A model generated the notes under the pieces. It was not told the DNA's origin and ran no database searches. It saw only the letters and a list, made by a program, of their open reading frames with translations. 64,000 nucleotides of DNA from Methanoregulaceae archaeon. Its GTDB lineage: Bacteria > Armatimonadota > Fimbriimonadia > Fimbriimonadales > Fimbriimonadaceae. Positions 34,167 through 41,273 of this stretch are shown here, one piece after another. Made by a program: the position numbers and the translations under genes. The DNA lies in assembly GCA_020850325.1 (NCBI GenBank), contig JADZEW010000001.1, positions 186,001 through 250,000 of the forward strand, read 5' to 3'. Every line of letters begins with the position of its first letter. The first letter of the stretch is position 1.

Positions 34167-34619
34167 ATGAATGTCGTCATTTTCGGGTGTGGCCGGACCG
34201 GGGCGACCTTGGCCCTCCAACTCACCTCCATGGGCCATGAGGTCACCATCATCGAGCAGAACCCGGCGTCCCTGCGCCGGCTGGGCAACGACCACACGTG
34301 CCGGATTGTCATGGGGAGCGGCCTTGATGACGATGTTCTCCTTCAGGCCAACGTCTCGCAGGCGGACTACTTCTTCGCCCTGACGCGCGGAGACAATACC
34401 AACCTGATGGCCGCGCAGATCGTCAAGCTGAAGTACGGTGTCGAGAAAGTTTGCGTCAAGGTGGCCGACCCCTTGCGCGCCGCGGCCTACCGGGACATGG
34501 GGTACCACTGCATCAACCCGAGTTCCCTGACCGCCGGCATGATGCGCGACTGGATGATCGATGCCCCCTACCAGACCGTCGATCAGTACAACAACCTGGT
34601 CACCGAGTTGGAGATTTAA
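34167..34619 (+). CDS. TrkA-N (RCK) domain protein, short
   Basis: A 150-aa cytosolic regulator of potassium transport or of a similar channel. It consists only of an RCK/TrkA-N Rossmann domain: MNVVIFGCGRTGATLALQLT (GxGxxG nucleotide loop), the acidic end of strand 2 (EVTIIEQ) and 'YFFALTRGDNTNLMAAQIVK'. The TrkA-C domain is missing; the last 30 residues (MMRDWMIDAPYQTVDQYNNL) differ. The full-length paralogue follows 3 nt later, so the two may form a hetero-octameric gating ring. No TrkH/KtrB subunit is in the window. Confidence 0.88.
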   Translation: MNVVIFGCGRTGATLALQLTSMGHEVTIIEQNPASLRRLGNDHTCRIVMGSGLDDDVLLQANVSQADYFFALTRGDNTNLMAAQIVKLKYGVEKVCVKVADPLRAAAYRDMGYHCINPSSLTAGMMRDWMIDAPYQTVDQYNNLVTELEI

Positions 34620-34622
34620 GCC

Positions 34623-35282
34623 ATGTACATGATCCTGATTGGTGGCGGCAACGTTGGGCTCTACCTGGCCAAGCGCCTGCTGAGCGGCGGGCACGAGGTG
34701 TTGCTTCTCGAGCGTGACCCTCGCCATGCGCAGCGGCTGGCCAGCATCATCGGTTCAGAGAATGTCATGGTCGGCGACGGTTGCGAGATGCTGACCCAAA
34801 AAGACGCGGGGTTCGGCCGAGCCGATGTCGTCGTCGCCGTAACGGGTGAAGATGAGGACAACCTCGTCGTCTGCCAAATGGCCAAGGTCGTCTGGCACTG
34901 CGATCGCGTGCTCGCTCGAGTGAACGACCCTTCGCACGAGACGGTCTTCGAGCAGATCGGCATCGACGACACGGTCAGCGCCACCGGCATCATTCACGCC
35001 TTGCTCGAACAGCAGATCCGTCCCGACGTGATGCTCCCCGTGGGTGCCCTTGCCAAAGGCAACCTGGAAGTGGTCGAAGTCGTGCTCGGCCCTCGTTCGC
35101 CGGTCTTGCACAAGCGCGTGCGAGATTTGGTCTTGCCGCCCCACACCAATATCGTGTACATCCTCCGAGGTGAGCAGGGTCTGCTGGTCCATGGCGACAC
35201 CGAACTGGAGATCGACGACATGCTGGTCGCGCTGGTATCGCGAGATCACGCTTTAGAACTTCGCGCATTGCTGGAACCCTAA
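34623..35282 (+). CDS. TrkA-like potassium uptake regulator
   Basis: A 219-aa protein with TrkA-N (MYMILIGGGNVGLYLAKRLL, GGGNVG loop; LLERD acidic end; DVVVAVTGEDEDNLVVCQMA) and a C-terminal TrkA-C domain (about 140-215: LEVVEVVLGPRSPVLHKRVR, 'GLLVHGDTELEIDDMLVALV'). It follows the short TrkA-N gene by 3 nt and was probably born from the same duplication. Predicted to bind NAD(H)/ATP and gate a K+ transporter encoded elsewhere. Confidence 0.9.
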   Translation: MYMILIGGGNVGLYLAKRLLSGGHEVLLLERDPRHAQRLASIIGSENVMVGDGCEMLTQKDAGFGRADVVVAVTGEDEDNLVVCQMAKVVWHCDRVLARVNDPSHETVFEQIGIDDTVSATGIIHALLEQQIRPDVMLPVGALAKGNLEVVEVVLGPRSPVLHKRVRDLVLPPHTNIVYILRGEQGLLVHGDTELEIDDMLVALVSRDHALELRALLEP

Positions 35283-35323
35283 TCAGCCCTTTGCTCCGTC
35301 TCTAGGGGTAATCGGAGGTTTCC

Positions 35324-36028
35324 TTGAAGCTGAAAGCACTGATTGCCGAGTTTGTCGGCACCTTCTGTCTCTTGTTTGCGCTTGTCGGCGCGGCGGTGTC
35401 GTGCCAGTTGACGCCCGTTACCGGTGAGCGAGCCGGCACCGTAACGTTGCTCATCGTTGCCCTAGCGCAAGGTCTAGCCATCGCCGTGTGCGGCTCGGCA
35501 CTCGGGCATGTCAGCGGGGGCCACTTCAACCCGGCCGTCTCTTTGGGCATGGCGCTCACCAAGAAGATGGGATTCGTCTCGATGATCGGCTATTGGATTG
35601 CCCAGTTTGCCGGAGCGATAGCGGGCACCTATGCGGTCAGCTTTGCCATGCCGGAGGACGCGTTCAGTTCGAGCAACGCCGCAGCTCCCGCCCTCTACAT
35701 CCTGGCTCAGCCCACCCAAGGGCTCTTCCTCGAAGCAGTTGGCACCTTCTTCTTGACCCTCGTTGTTTTCGGCACCGCTGTCGATCGACGCGCATCCAAG
35801 GTCGGCGCGTGGTTCATCGGCCTCACCTTGACCACGATGGTCTTAGCGTTCGGTCCAGTGACTGGCGGAAGCATGAACCCAGCGCGATGGCTCGGCCCGT
35901 CGCTCATCAACGGAGCCATCGAGGAGCCGCTCGTCTTCTTCGTCGGCCCGCTTATCGGCGGCGCGCTTGCCGCTCTGCTTTACTCGCAAGTCCTCGCCAA
36001 AGGCGAAATGGACGAAGCCCCGGCTTAA
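35324..36028 (+). CDS. Aquaporin / MIP-family channel
   Basis: A 234-aa six-helix channel with both half-helix signatures: HFNPAVS (about 66-72) and SMNPARW (about 183-189), so the NPA pair is canonical and the short loops suggest an AqpZ-type water channel and not a glycerol facilitator. The start is TTG 35324 with GGAGG five bases upstream. It faces the ACR3 arsenite exporter gene tail to tail across a strong terminator. MIP channels occur in some arsenic loci (AqpS), but the narrow NPA type here gives no direct support for arsenite passage. Confidence 0.92.
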   Translation: MKLKALIAEFVGTFCLLFALVGAAVSCQLTPVTGERAGTVTLLIVALAQGLAIAVCGSALGHVSGGHFNPAVSLGMALTKKMGFVSMIGYWIAQFAGAIAGTYAVSFAMPEDAFSSSNAAAPALYILAQPTQGLFLEAVGTFFLTLVVFGTAVDRRASKVGAWFIGLTLTTMVLAFGPVTGGSMNPARWLGPSLINGAIEEPLVFFVGPLIGGALAALLYSQVLAKGEMDEAPA

Positions 36029-36053
36029 CCGGTCCAATCCTCTAAACAACGAC

Positions 36054-36087
36054 GGCCGGCCCACATCGGGCCGGCCCGTTTGTTTGT
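36054..36087 (+). terminator. Rho-independent terminator after the aquaporin gene
   Basis: GGCCGGCCC-acatc-GGGCCGGCC is a perfect 9-bp stem, followed by CGTTTGTTTGT. It separates the aquaporin gene from the convergent ACR3 gene. Confidence 0.88.
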
Positions 36088-36132
36088 GCTCCCCTCAATC
36101 CGTCAGGATGTCCGCTCCAAGTTAAGCGCCCG

Positions 36133-37191
36133 TTAAGTAGACGCGACTTGACCGGGCCAGTACTTGCGCCCGAGCCGTAGCGACACCCCGACGAGCAGGA
36201 TGAGCACCGGAACCTCCACGAGCGGTCCGATCACCGCCGCAAAAGCTTGTCCCGAACCAAGCCCAAAAACCGACACCGCCACCGCGATCGCTAGTTCGAA
36301 GTTGTTTCCACTTGCCGTAAACGCAAGCGTCGCCGACTGCTCGTAGTTCGCGCCAGCCCTCCGCGCCATAAACAGGCTGATGAAGAACATGATCGCGAAG
36401 TACGCCGTCAGCGGAATCGCCACCCGAACCACGTCCATCGGCAACGCGATGACCTCTTCTCCCTTCAGGCTGAACATCAGCACGATCGTCGCCAACAGGG
36501 CGATCAACGTGATCGGAGCGATGCGGGGCAGAAAACGGGTGCGGAACCATTCCTCGCCCTTCGTCTTGAGGGCGATCGCTCGGGTCAAGTATCCGGCCCC
36601 AAACGGGATACCGAGGTAGATCAAGGCACTGGTTGCGAGTTCGGCAAACGTCACGTCGACGCTGGCTCCCTGCACACCAAACAATGGCGGCAGAACTCCC
36701 ACAAAAAGCCAAGCTAAAGCGCCGTAGGTAAGCACCTGGAAGAGGCTGTTGAGGGCTACCAATCCGGCGGCGTATTCGGTGTCGCCTCTCGCAAGGTGGT
36801 TCCAAACCAGCACCATCGCGATACAGCGCGCGAGTCCCACAAGGATCAAACCGACCATGTAGTCCGGCTTGTCGTGCAGAAACAGGAGGGCCAAGACGAA
36901 CATGAGGACAGGCCCAACGAGCCAGTTTTGAATCAGCGACAGCGAGAGCACCCGACGGTCGCGAAAAACCTCGCGCATCCGCTCGTACCTGACCTTCGCC
37001 AGCGGCGGATACATCATGAGAATGAGTCCGATCGCCAGCGGAATGTTGGTCTGGCCAACGGACATGGACTCGATCGCCTGGGCTGCCGACGGCATGAGGT
37101 AGCCGATCGCGACCCCGAGTCCCATCGCCAGAAAGATCCACAGCGTCAGGAATCGGTCGAGGAATGAGAGCTTCGGCTGTTCGGTCGCCAT
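36133..37191 (-). CDS. acr3: Arsenite efflux transporter, ACR3 family
   Basis: A 352-aa integral membrane exporter of As(III) with about ten helices. Typical ACR3 sequence runs from [20 protein letters not shown] and '[14 protein letters not shown]' through '[19 protein letters not shown]' (with the conserved Cys of helix 4) to '[20 protein letters not shown]' near the end. The start is ATG 37191; a longer frame upstream crosses the operator. TACACT ends seven bases before it, and an ArsR-type operator matching that of arsR overlaps the -35. It would be the membrane exit for the arsDA proteins 9 kb away, or act alone by proton motive force. Confidence 0.94.
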   Translation of the reverse strand: MATEQPKLSFLDRFLTLWIFLAMGLGVAIGYLMPSAAQAIESMSVGQTNIPLAIGLILMMYPPLAKVRYERMREVFRDRRVLSLSLIQNWLVGPVLMFVLALLFLHDKPDYMVGLILVGLARCIAMVLVWNHLARGDTEYAAGLVALNSLFQVLTYGALAWLFVGVLPPLFGVQGASVDVTFAELATSALIYLGIPFGAGYLTRAIALKTKGEEWFRTRFLPRIAPITLIALLATIVLMFSLKGEEVIALPMDVVRVAIPLTAYFAIMFFISLFMARRAGANYEQSATLAFTASGNNFELAIAVAVSVFGLGSGQAFAAVIGPLVEVPVLILLVGVSLRLGRKYWPGQVAST

Positions 37192-37198
37192 CCCACGG

Positions 37199-37232
37199 AG
37201 TGTACCGCGACATATCGAAATGTGTAGATGTG
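37199..37232 (-). promoter_or_regulatory. acr3 promoter and ArsR operator
   Basis: Minus-strand -10 TACACT (37204-37199), then six bases, then CATATC-N10-GATGTG (37211-37232). The 24-nt block shares ACATATCGAA and TAGAT with the arsR operator at identical spacing and with an identical offset from the -10. Confidence 0.75.
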
Positions 37233-37233
37233 A

Positions 37234-37274
37234 ACCACCCGAGCCAACCCGCGCAACCCGTGCCAACCCGAGCG
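37234..37274. repeat. Short array of AACCCGNGC repeats
   Basis: Units AACCCGCGC, AACCCGTGCC and AACCCGAGC lie in tandem with a 9-10 nt period directly upstream of the acr3 operator. The unit matches the array at 16931-17059. Confidence 0.55.
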
Positions 37275-37281
37275 AGTTGAA

Positions 37282-37692
37282 CTAGATCTCTAAGGACCGG
37301 AAGCGTTTCTCGGTCGTATCCATATGCTCCGTCAGGTAGCCATAAGCCCAATGCACACGCTTCTGAATCCCAGCCGCTTGATCAGCCTCGGCCGAACCGG
37401 CGGGAAAGTTCGCGGGATCGCTTCGGCGATTGAGCCGCTCGAATTGCTTCCGTATCTCGTCAAATGTCGCCGACGTCGTTACGCCGAGCAGGCGACGTGC
37501 ATAAGCTTCCTGGTCCTTGGGTGAAGCCGTGGTCGGAACTGGGTCTGCGGAGCGCGTGTTCGTTGGAACGGGCGTCTTCAACGATTCGTTCAACTCGGTG
37601 CGCGCCGAACTCTCCTCAATGGATTGAATGCGCTCCCACTCTCGGCCGATGTAGCCGCGGAGGATGTCGTAGGCTCGGCGGGTAGTGCTCAT
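37282..37692 (-). CDS. J-domain-like protein of unknown function
   Basis: A 136-aa protein. Residues about 65-125 follow a J-domain pattern: YARRLLGVTTSATFDEIRKQ, a helix II with FERLNRR, the loop SDPANFPAGS, then QKRVHWAYGYLTE as helix III. The HPD tripeptide that activates Hsp70 is replaced by SDP, so it would be a J-like (non-activating) protein. The N-terminal 45 residues are helical and charged. It is last in the hisS operon, coupled by ATGA to the coiled-coil membrane protein, and may work with it. Confidence 0.65.
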   Translation of the reverse strand: MSTTRRAYDILRGYIGREWERIQSIEESSARTELNESLKTPVPTNTRSADPVPTTASPKDQEAYARRLLGVTTSATFDEIRKQFERLNRRSDPANFPAGSAEADQAAGIQKRVHWAYGYLTEHMDTTEKRFRSLEI

Positions 37693-38192
37693 AGGTTTCG
37701 GTCGGTTAGCTGCTCGGCTTCATCGAGACTCGCCGATAAGGATTGTATCCGAGACAGCGACTCCCGCAACGTCGTCGAGGCATCATCGACCTGAGTCTCG
37801 ACCGCCGACTGTTCAAGGTCGGACACCAAGCTCTCGACTTCGCCGCGAACTTCGGCAAGCTGCGACTTCAGATCGCTTCGATGTCCGGAGAGCTCCGAAC
37901 GCAACATGTCCTCAGTGTGCTTAATCAGCTCATCGACCTCTTTGCGCGCCTCCGAACCGATGACCTTGATGTTCGGATCGTTGCCATGCTTGGCAAGCAA
38001 GTCATCGAGCCGTTCGCGGGCGCGGATCAGGGGTCTCAGATGCACCTGGTCTGCAGGATTGACGGTTTCGCCGGGGGTGTCGTACCGGCTTCGGTTGCGC
38101 GCCATGCTCCACACCAGACCAGCGATGCCGATGACGACTAGCAAAGCCACAACCACAAGCGGACCAAGAGCAAACACCGGTCCGCCCATCAC
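37689..38192 (-). CDS. Membrane-anchored coiled-coil protein
   Basis: A 167-aa protein with one N-terminal membrane helix (PVFALGPLVVVALLVVIGIA, about 5-24) and a cytosolic tail that is almost all helix: RARERLDDLLAKHG, then long heptads (about 75-165: SEARKEVDELIKHTEDMLRS and on). The start could be GTG 38192 (GTGA with the upstream stop) or the ATG that follows. Coupled on both sides in the hisS operon. Family unknown; scaffold-like. Confidence 0.7.
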   Translation of the reverse strand: MMGGPVFALGPLVVVALLVVIGIAGLVWSMARNRSRYDTPGETVNPADQVHLRPLIRARERLDDLLAKHGNDPNIKVIGSEARKEVDELIKHTEDMLRSELSGHRSDLKSQLAEVRGEVESLVSDLEQSAVETQVDDASTTLRESLSRIQSLSASLDEAEQLTDRNL

Positions 38193-39061
38193 AGTCTCAC
38201 CCGCAGGGAAATGCCCGCATCAAAGAGCGTCCCGTCTCGAAACCTAACGATGGGCTCAAGGTACACGTTGCGATGAATCTCCACCTTGCCCTCAGCCCGG
38301 AACAGGCTGTACGCCGCCCGCCACTCTCGGCTCCAACCGACCGTCACCGCCCAGTCCTTAGGCAACTCATAAACCAGCGAGACATCACTGACTTCGGTGT
38401 CGATATCGGACGGGGTCTCACCGCGGCGCAGGCCGACGATCTCGGCGCGAATCGTCGTGTCGCCAATTCGCTGCGAGTAATCCACCCCGACGGCGACCCG
38501 ATGACCGCGCCCCTTGCCCGGGCCCTGCTCGGGCCGCCGAACCAGCGTCAACGAGTTGCTCTGCGCTCCAATTCCGCTCCCGACCGCACCGCTGAAACCC
38601 AGCCGCGACCCAACGCGAACGAACACTCCGCGGAGTCGCCCGGGACCATTATCCGCGACCGCCATGACCAGCGGAAGGCGATCGAAAAGCAGGTTGGTAT
38701 CTCCGCGCGCTCCGCGCCCCATGTCACGCAGAAGCTCATTACGCCCAAAGGGCATCATCTGCTTGCCGACTCGCCAGATGCCCGGATCCTCGACGTAATA
38801 TTCGTAAAGCTGCTCCTCGTCGGCGTCGCCGCGAATCTTCTGGAATCGTTCCGCGACATGCGCTTTGAACCCCGGCTCAAGCTCGAACTCGACCTCGACC
38901 AAGCTCGGTCGGCCCAGCGTGTCGTACCATCGAAGGGCCGAATCGGCTCCGCGGATCGAGCGATAGTGCACGCGGATGTCGGTCCGAATCCGAACGTCCG
39001 GCGTCTGGGCCAAAGCAAGTCCCGCAACCAACGCCGCCACTGCCGCCGCCCAGGCTCTCAT
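38189..39061 (-). CDS. Predicted outer-membrane beta-barrel protein
   Basis: A 290-aa exported protein: signal peptide MRAWAAAVAALVAGLALA, then strands that alternate aromatic and small residues up to the C-terminal 'YLEPIVRFRDGTLFDAGISL' ending RVRL. The pattern resembles phosphate-selective-porin or alginate-channel-like barrels: 'DPGIWRVGKQMMPFGRNELL' recalls the 'G..WtvGyf..PFG' strand of such porins. No substrate can be named. ATGA couples it to hisS upstream, an unusual partner. Confidence 0.7.
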   Translation of the reverse strand: MRAWAAAVAALVAGLALAQTPDVRIRTDIRVHYRSIRGADSALRWYDTLGRPSLVEVEFELEPGFKAHVAERFQKIRGDADEEQLYEYYVEDPGIWRVGKQMMPFGRNELLRDMGRGARGDTNLLFDRLPLVMAVADNGPGRLRGVFVRVGSRLGFSGAVGSGIGAQSNSLTLVRRPEQGPGKGRGHRVAVGVDYSQRIGDTTIRAEIVGLRRGETPSDIDTEVSDVSLVYELPKDWAVTVGWSREWRAAYSLFRAEGKVEIHRNVYLEPIVRFRDGTLFDAGISLRVRL

Positions 39062-40308
39062 CCCAGAGCCCCCGCCAGTTCGTTGCGCAAGACCGAGCGT
39101 TGATCGCCCGAATCCATGTGCTTGAGACTCACTGTGCCGCTCGCGATTTCGTCTTCTCCGAGAACGGCCACGAACTCCGCAACCGACTTATCCGCTTGAC
39201 GCAGCTGGGATTTCAGCGACCGCGCATCGACATCGGTCACCACCGCGATGCCCTCCGCCCGCAACTGGCGAACGATCGCGAACGCCTCGGCCCGAAGTTC
39301 CTCACCGTGGTAGGCGATGAAGACCTTCGGCCGTGGAGCCGCCGGCAGCGCACCGATGGACTCCAGCACGAGAATGAGCCGCTCGACGCCCATGCCGAAC
39401 CCGACCGACGGCAAGGCCGACCCGCCGAGTTCCTTGATCAGATTGTCATAACGCCCGCCGCCGCACATCGCGGACTGAGCACCGAGATTCGAACTCAGAA
39501 CTTCAAACACGGTCTCGGTGTAGTAGTCCAGTCCGCGGACGATCTCGGGGGCAACGACATACGGAATCTCCGCCGCGGAAAGCAGAGCCTGGAGTTCGGT
39601 GAAGCGGGCGAGAGAGTCATCCTCCAGATAATCCAGGATCGAGGGCGCTGTCGCCATCAACTCTTGCGCGGCCGGATCCTTGCTGTCAAGGAGCCGCAGC
39701 GGGTTCTTCTGGGCCTTCTCGCGTACATCTTCAGCCGCCTGGTCAAGATACGGCTTCGCGTGTTCCAACAACACCTCGCGGTAGCGCTGGCGACATTCGT
39801 CGCGCCCAATCGAGTTCAGCCGCACCGTAACGTCCATCAAACCGAGCCGTTGCAGAAACCGCACCGCGACCTCGATCACCTCGGCATCAGCAGCGGGCGA
39901 TGGACTGCCGACGAGTTCGATCCCGCACTGGTGGTGTTCGCGGAGACGGCCCTTTTGCGGGCGGTCATACCGATAGTGGGCACTGCTCACGTAGCACAGG
40001 CGGGTCACCGTGCCCTGCGGACACAAGTTGTGCTCGACTAAGGCGCGCATCGCGGGAGCCGTGCTTTCCGGCTTGAGCGTCAAAGACCGGTCGCCCTTGT
40101 CCTTGAACTCGTACATCTCCTTGCTTACCACGTCGCTCGTTTCACCGGCCGAGCGAATGAACAGTTCGGTGTCTTCGAACACGGGCGTGCGAATCTCGCG
40201 GTAGCCGTAGGCGTGGGTCAGCGCACGGAACTCCCGCTCGATCCACTGCCAAACATGGGCGCGATCGGGGAGCACATCTTCCGTACCTCGGGGAGCCTGG
40301 AACCGCAT
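39058..40308 (-). CDS. hisS: Histidyl-tRNA synthetase
   Basis: Class II synthetase of 416 aa charging tRNA-His. Motif 1 is near the start (RGTEDVLPDRA), motif 2 near 66-90, the His-specific GLDYYTETVFE near 262 and motif 3 GFGMGVERL near 310, followed by the anticodon-binding domain (RPKVFIAYHGEELRAEAF). In motif 2 the common RPEGTA reads KPESTA (79-84), so the usual Arg is Lys and Gly is Ser; the rest is normal. CACAAT lies seven bases before ATG; no Shine-Dalgarno. First gene of a four-gene coupled operon. Confidence 0.94.
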   Translation of the reverse strand: MRFQAPRGTEDVLPDRAHVWQWIEREFRALTHAYGYREIRTPVFEDTELFIRSAGETSDVVSKEMYEFKDKGDRSLTLKPESTAPAMRALVEHNLCPQGTVTRLCYVSSAHYRYDRPQKGRLREHHQCGIELVGSPSPAADAEVIEVAVRFLQRLGLMDVTVRLNSIGRDECRQRYREVLLEHAKPYLDQAAEDVREKAQKNPLRLLDSKDPAAQELMATAPSILDYLEDDSLARFTELQALLSAAEIPYVVAPEIVRGLDYYTETVFEVLSSNLGAQSAMCGGGRYDNLIKELGGSALPSVGFGMGVERLILVLESIGALPAAPRPKVFIAYHGEELRAEAFAIVRQLRAEGIAVVTDVDARSLKSQLRQADKSVAEFVAVLGEDEIASGTVSLKHMDSGDQRSVLRNELAGALG

Positions 40309-40326
40309 GAGTTCAATTGTGCCGGA

Positions 40327-40794
40327 TCAGCCGCCAGTCTTGGGGGCGGTGACCACTTTTCCGTCCCGCTTCGTCACCGAAGTCTCGACCACCGAGCGAT
40401 ACAGCTTGAACTCGTTGTTGACTTTGAGCCACGTATCGCTGAGTCGGCTCATCGAGGTGTAGGTCACTTTTTTCTTGTTCTCCGTCATGACCGCCTTGAA
40501 GTTCATCTCGACCGAAACCGTGGCGGTATTGCCGATGACGTTGACCTTGAGCACCTTGGGCTTCTGACCGTACTGGCCGACGAGTTTGAGCCGCTCCGGC
40601 ATCCGGCGGACAACTTCGGCCCGATTGAGGACTACCCCGTCCGCAACCTCCGTGTACTGGGCGTGCATAAAACCGGTCGCCTTCTTAGAGTCCAGCGCCT
40701 TCATCGCCGCGACCAAGGCATCATAGCGGGCCTGCCATGGCTTCATATCGCTGGTCTGGCCAAGCAGCAGCGGAAGGGCAAGAATGAAGCTCAT
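40327..40794 (-). CDS. Exported SnoaL/NTF2-like protein
   Basis: A 155-aa protein with a short signal peptide (MSFILALPLLLGQTS). The mature part has a DUF4440/SnoaL-like cone fold pattern: 'RYDALVAAMKALDSKKATGF', 'YTEVADG', then curved strands 'VLKVNVIGNTATVSVEMNFK' and 'LSDTWLKVNNEFKLYRSV'. Such domains bind small hydrophobic ligands or are enzymes; no active site is evident. It lies 18 nt upstream of hisS on the same strand but with a short AT-poor gap, so co-transcription is possible. Confidence 0.65.
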   Translation of the reverse strand: MSFILALPLLLGQTSDMKPWQARYDALVAAMKALDSKKATGFMHAQYTEVADGVVLNRAEVVRRMPERLKLVGQYGQKPKVLKVNVIGNTATVSVEMNFKAVMTENKKKVTYTSMSRLSDTWLKVNNEFKLYRSVVETSVTKRDGKVVTAPKTGG

Positions 40795-40803
40795 AGAGAG
40801 ACG

Positions 40804-41208
40804 TTACCCGTGGTGGAGTGCACGGTAGTTCCTACGCACCATCCCGCGCACCGTAACCATGTCCATTCGTTCGTAGAATGGAACCAAGGCTTCATCGCAG
40901 CACAGATCGACCATGTAGAGCCCGTCGAGTTCTTTAAGCATCCGTCGAACCAACTCCGAGCCAATCCCGCGGCCCTGAAAATCGGGACGCACCTCGAGCA
41001 ACGGAAGGTAGGCACTCAAGACCCCATCCGAGATGGCCTGGATGAATCCGACGATCGGCCCATCCTCCTCTTGTCGCGCCAAGATCACTCGGTAGCTTCC
41101 CTTCAAGACGCTGAGGAGCTTAGCGCCGGAAAGCGGGTGCGCCCATCCGACGCAGAAACCCTCCAGATCCTGTGCGGTGACTCCATCGAGCGAAAAACTA
41201 TAGTGCAT
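40804..41208 (-). CDS. GNAT-family N-acetyltransferase
   Basis: A 134-aa cytosolic acetyltransferase. Motif A, which binds acetyl-CoA, reads LEVRPDFQGRGIGSELVRRM (about 71-90, Q/RxxGxG/A present), followed by 'VDLCCDEALVPFYERMDM' as motif B. The frame is open upstream to 41454 inside the divergent gene, but the fold starts at ATG 41208, with GAAGG six bases upstream and TATCAT as a possible -10. The acceptor is unknown. Confidence 0.87.
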   Translation of the reverse strand: MHYSFSLDGVTAQDLEGFCVGWAHPLSGAKLLSVLKGSYRVILARQEEDGPIVGFIQAISDGVLSAYLPLLEVRPDFQGRGIGSELVRRMLKELDGLYMVDLCCDEALVPFYERMDMVTVRGMVRRNYRALHHG

Positions 41209-41273
41209 TTGGCCTTCATGATACGGTTTTGACGAGCGATCCGGTTCGTCGAAGCGTAGAATAGGAACCCGAC

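Noticed and set aside
35324-36028. Arsenite-conducting aquaporin (AqpS) in an arsenic locus
   Set aside because: The channel has canonical NPA motifs of the water-channel type, is convergent to acr3, is closed by its own terminator and lacks the ArsR operator.
36122-37351. 409-codon open frame on the minus strand over acr3
   Set aside because: Shadow frame: its translation has no hydrophobic helices or known motif, while the acr3 frame does.
37282-37692. True DnaJ co-chaperone
   Set aside because: The HPD tripeptide needed to stimulate Hsp70 is replaced by SDP; only a J-like fold is supported.
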